A stretch of 5,921 bases of DNA from assembly GCA_913061025.1 (NCBI GenBank), contig CAJXUJ010000083.1, positions 1 through 5,921 of the forward strand, written 5' to 3'. A program made the translations under genes and the position numbers. Position 1 is the first letter of the stretch; every line of letters starts with the position of its first letter. This document shows, piece by piece, positions 5,857-5,921 of the stretch. The DNA comes from an uncultured Actinomycetes bacterium. GTDB taxonomy: Bacteria > Actinomycetota > Actinomycetes > S36-B12. The notes beneath the pieces were generated by a model. It was not told the origin of the DNA, made no database searches, and saw nothing but the letters and a program-made list of their open reading frames with translations.

Positions 5857-5921
5857 AAAAGGGACTCCCCGCGCACCTGACAGAGCCCGCCTACCCTTGC
5901 TGCCTTCCGGCCCTGGGGGGG
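5857..5921 (-). ncRNA. ffs: Signal recognition particle RNA, small bacterial type (4.5S-like), 3' part; 5' end outside the window
   Basis: RNA scaffold of the signal recognition particle, which binds Ffh (SRP54) and delivers ribosomes making membrane and secreted proteins to the FtsY receptor. On the minus strand the conserved apical domain is clear: CCAGGGCCGGAAGGCAGCAAGG, with a GGAA tetraloop at 5908-5905 closed by CC/GG pairs, and an AGCA stretch forming the 3' side of the symmetric loop that Ffh contacts. The descending strand continues as GGCGGGCTCTGTCAGGTGCGCGGGG. The RNA probably ends near the CCCTTTTC at 5863-5856, where a short T run could act in termination. The strand pairing with the 3' end lies beyond the right edge, so the gene is cut by the window. 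An SRP RNA gene just upstream of dnaX is a known arrangement in other bacteria. The 3' end is placed to within a few bases only. Confidence 0.92.

Noticed and set aside
1..5921. Mobile elements, CRISPR arrays, tRNA or rRNA genes, defence systems
   Set aside because: No transposase or integrase motifs, no spaced repeat array, and no tRNA or rRNA signatures other than the SRP RNA; the content is ordinary chromosomal genes.

Overview
The window looks like a chromosomal segment of a GC-rich actinobacterium. The support is: the SRP RNA apical sequence at the right end; a DnaX with an 'IRSRT' box and a long Pro/Ala/Gln-rich linker; heavy use of C/G in third codon positions; and start codons preceded by a TAnnnT box instead of a Shine-Dalgarno sequence. 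I cannot assign a genus. Every well-supported gene is on the minus strand, so the window reads right to left.

Right to left: the 3' part of the small bacterial SRP RNA (ffs) runs off the right edge. About 80 nt further on begins dnaX (clamp-loader tau subunit), which overlaps recR (recombinational repair) by one base (TGATG). In many bacteria a ybaB/EbfC gene sits between dnaX and recR; here there is no room for it. After 35 nt comes a CPA1-type Na+/H+ antiporter gene, then after 9 nt an Orn/Lys/Arg decarboxylase gene of the short fold-type-I class. The leftmost ~213 bases hold no confident gene. They contain an imperfect 48-nt stem-loop, three TTGTTCA direct repeats, two small inverted repeats and possibly the last codons of a convergent plus-strand gene.

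The most notable signal is at the starts. The three minus-strand genes that are not translationally coupled (dnaX, antiporter, decarboxylase) each carry TAGnGT exactly 6 nt before the start codon, as expected for leaderless mRNAs. The antiporter and decarboxylase also share an identical TTCAAG hexamer exactly 17 nt upstream of that box. In the decarboxylase promoter the TAG of the -10 box is also the antiporter stop codon. Together this suggests two units: ffs/dnaX-recR (secretion RNA, replication, repair), and an antiporter/decarboxylase pair driven by matching promoters, plausibly for pH or cation homeostasis. No mobile element, CRISPR array, tRNA or rRNA was seen.
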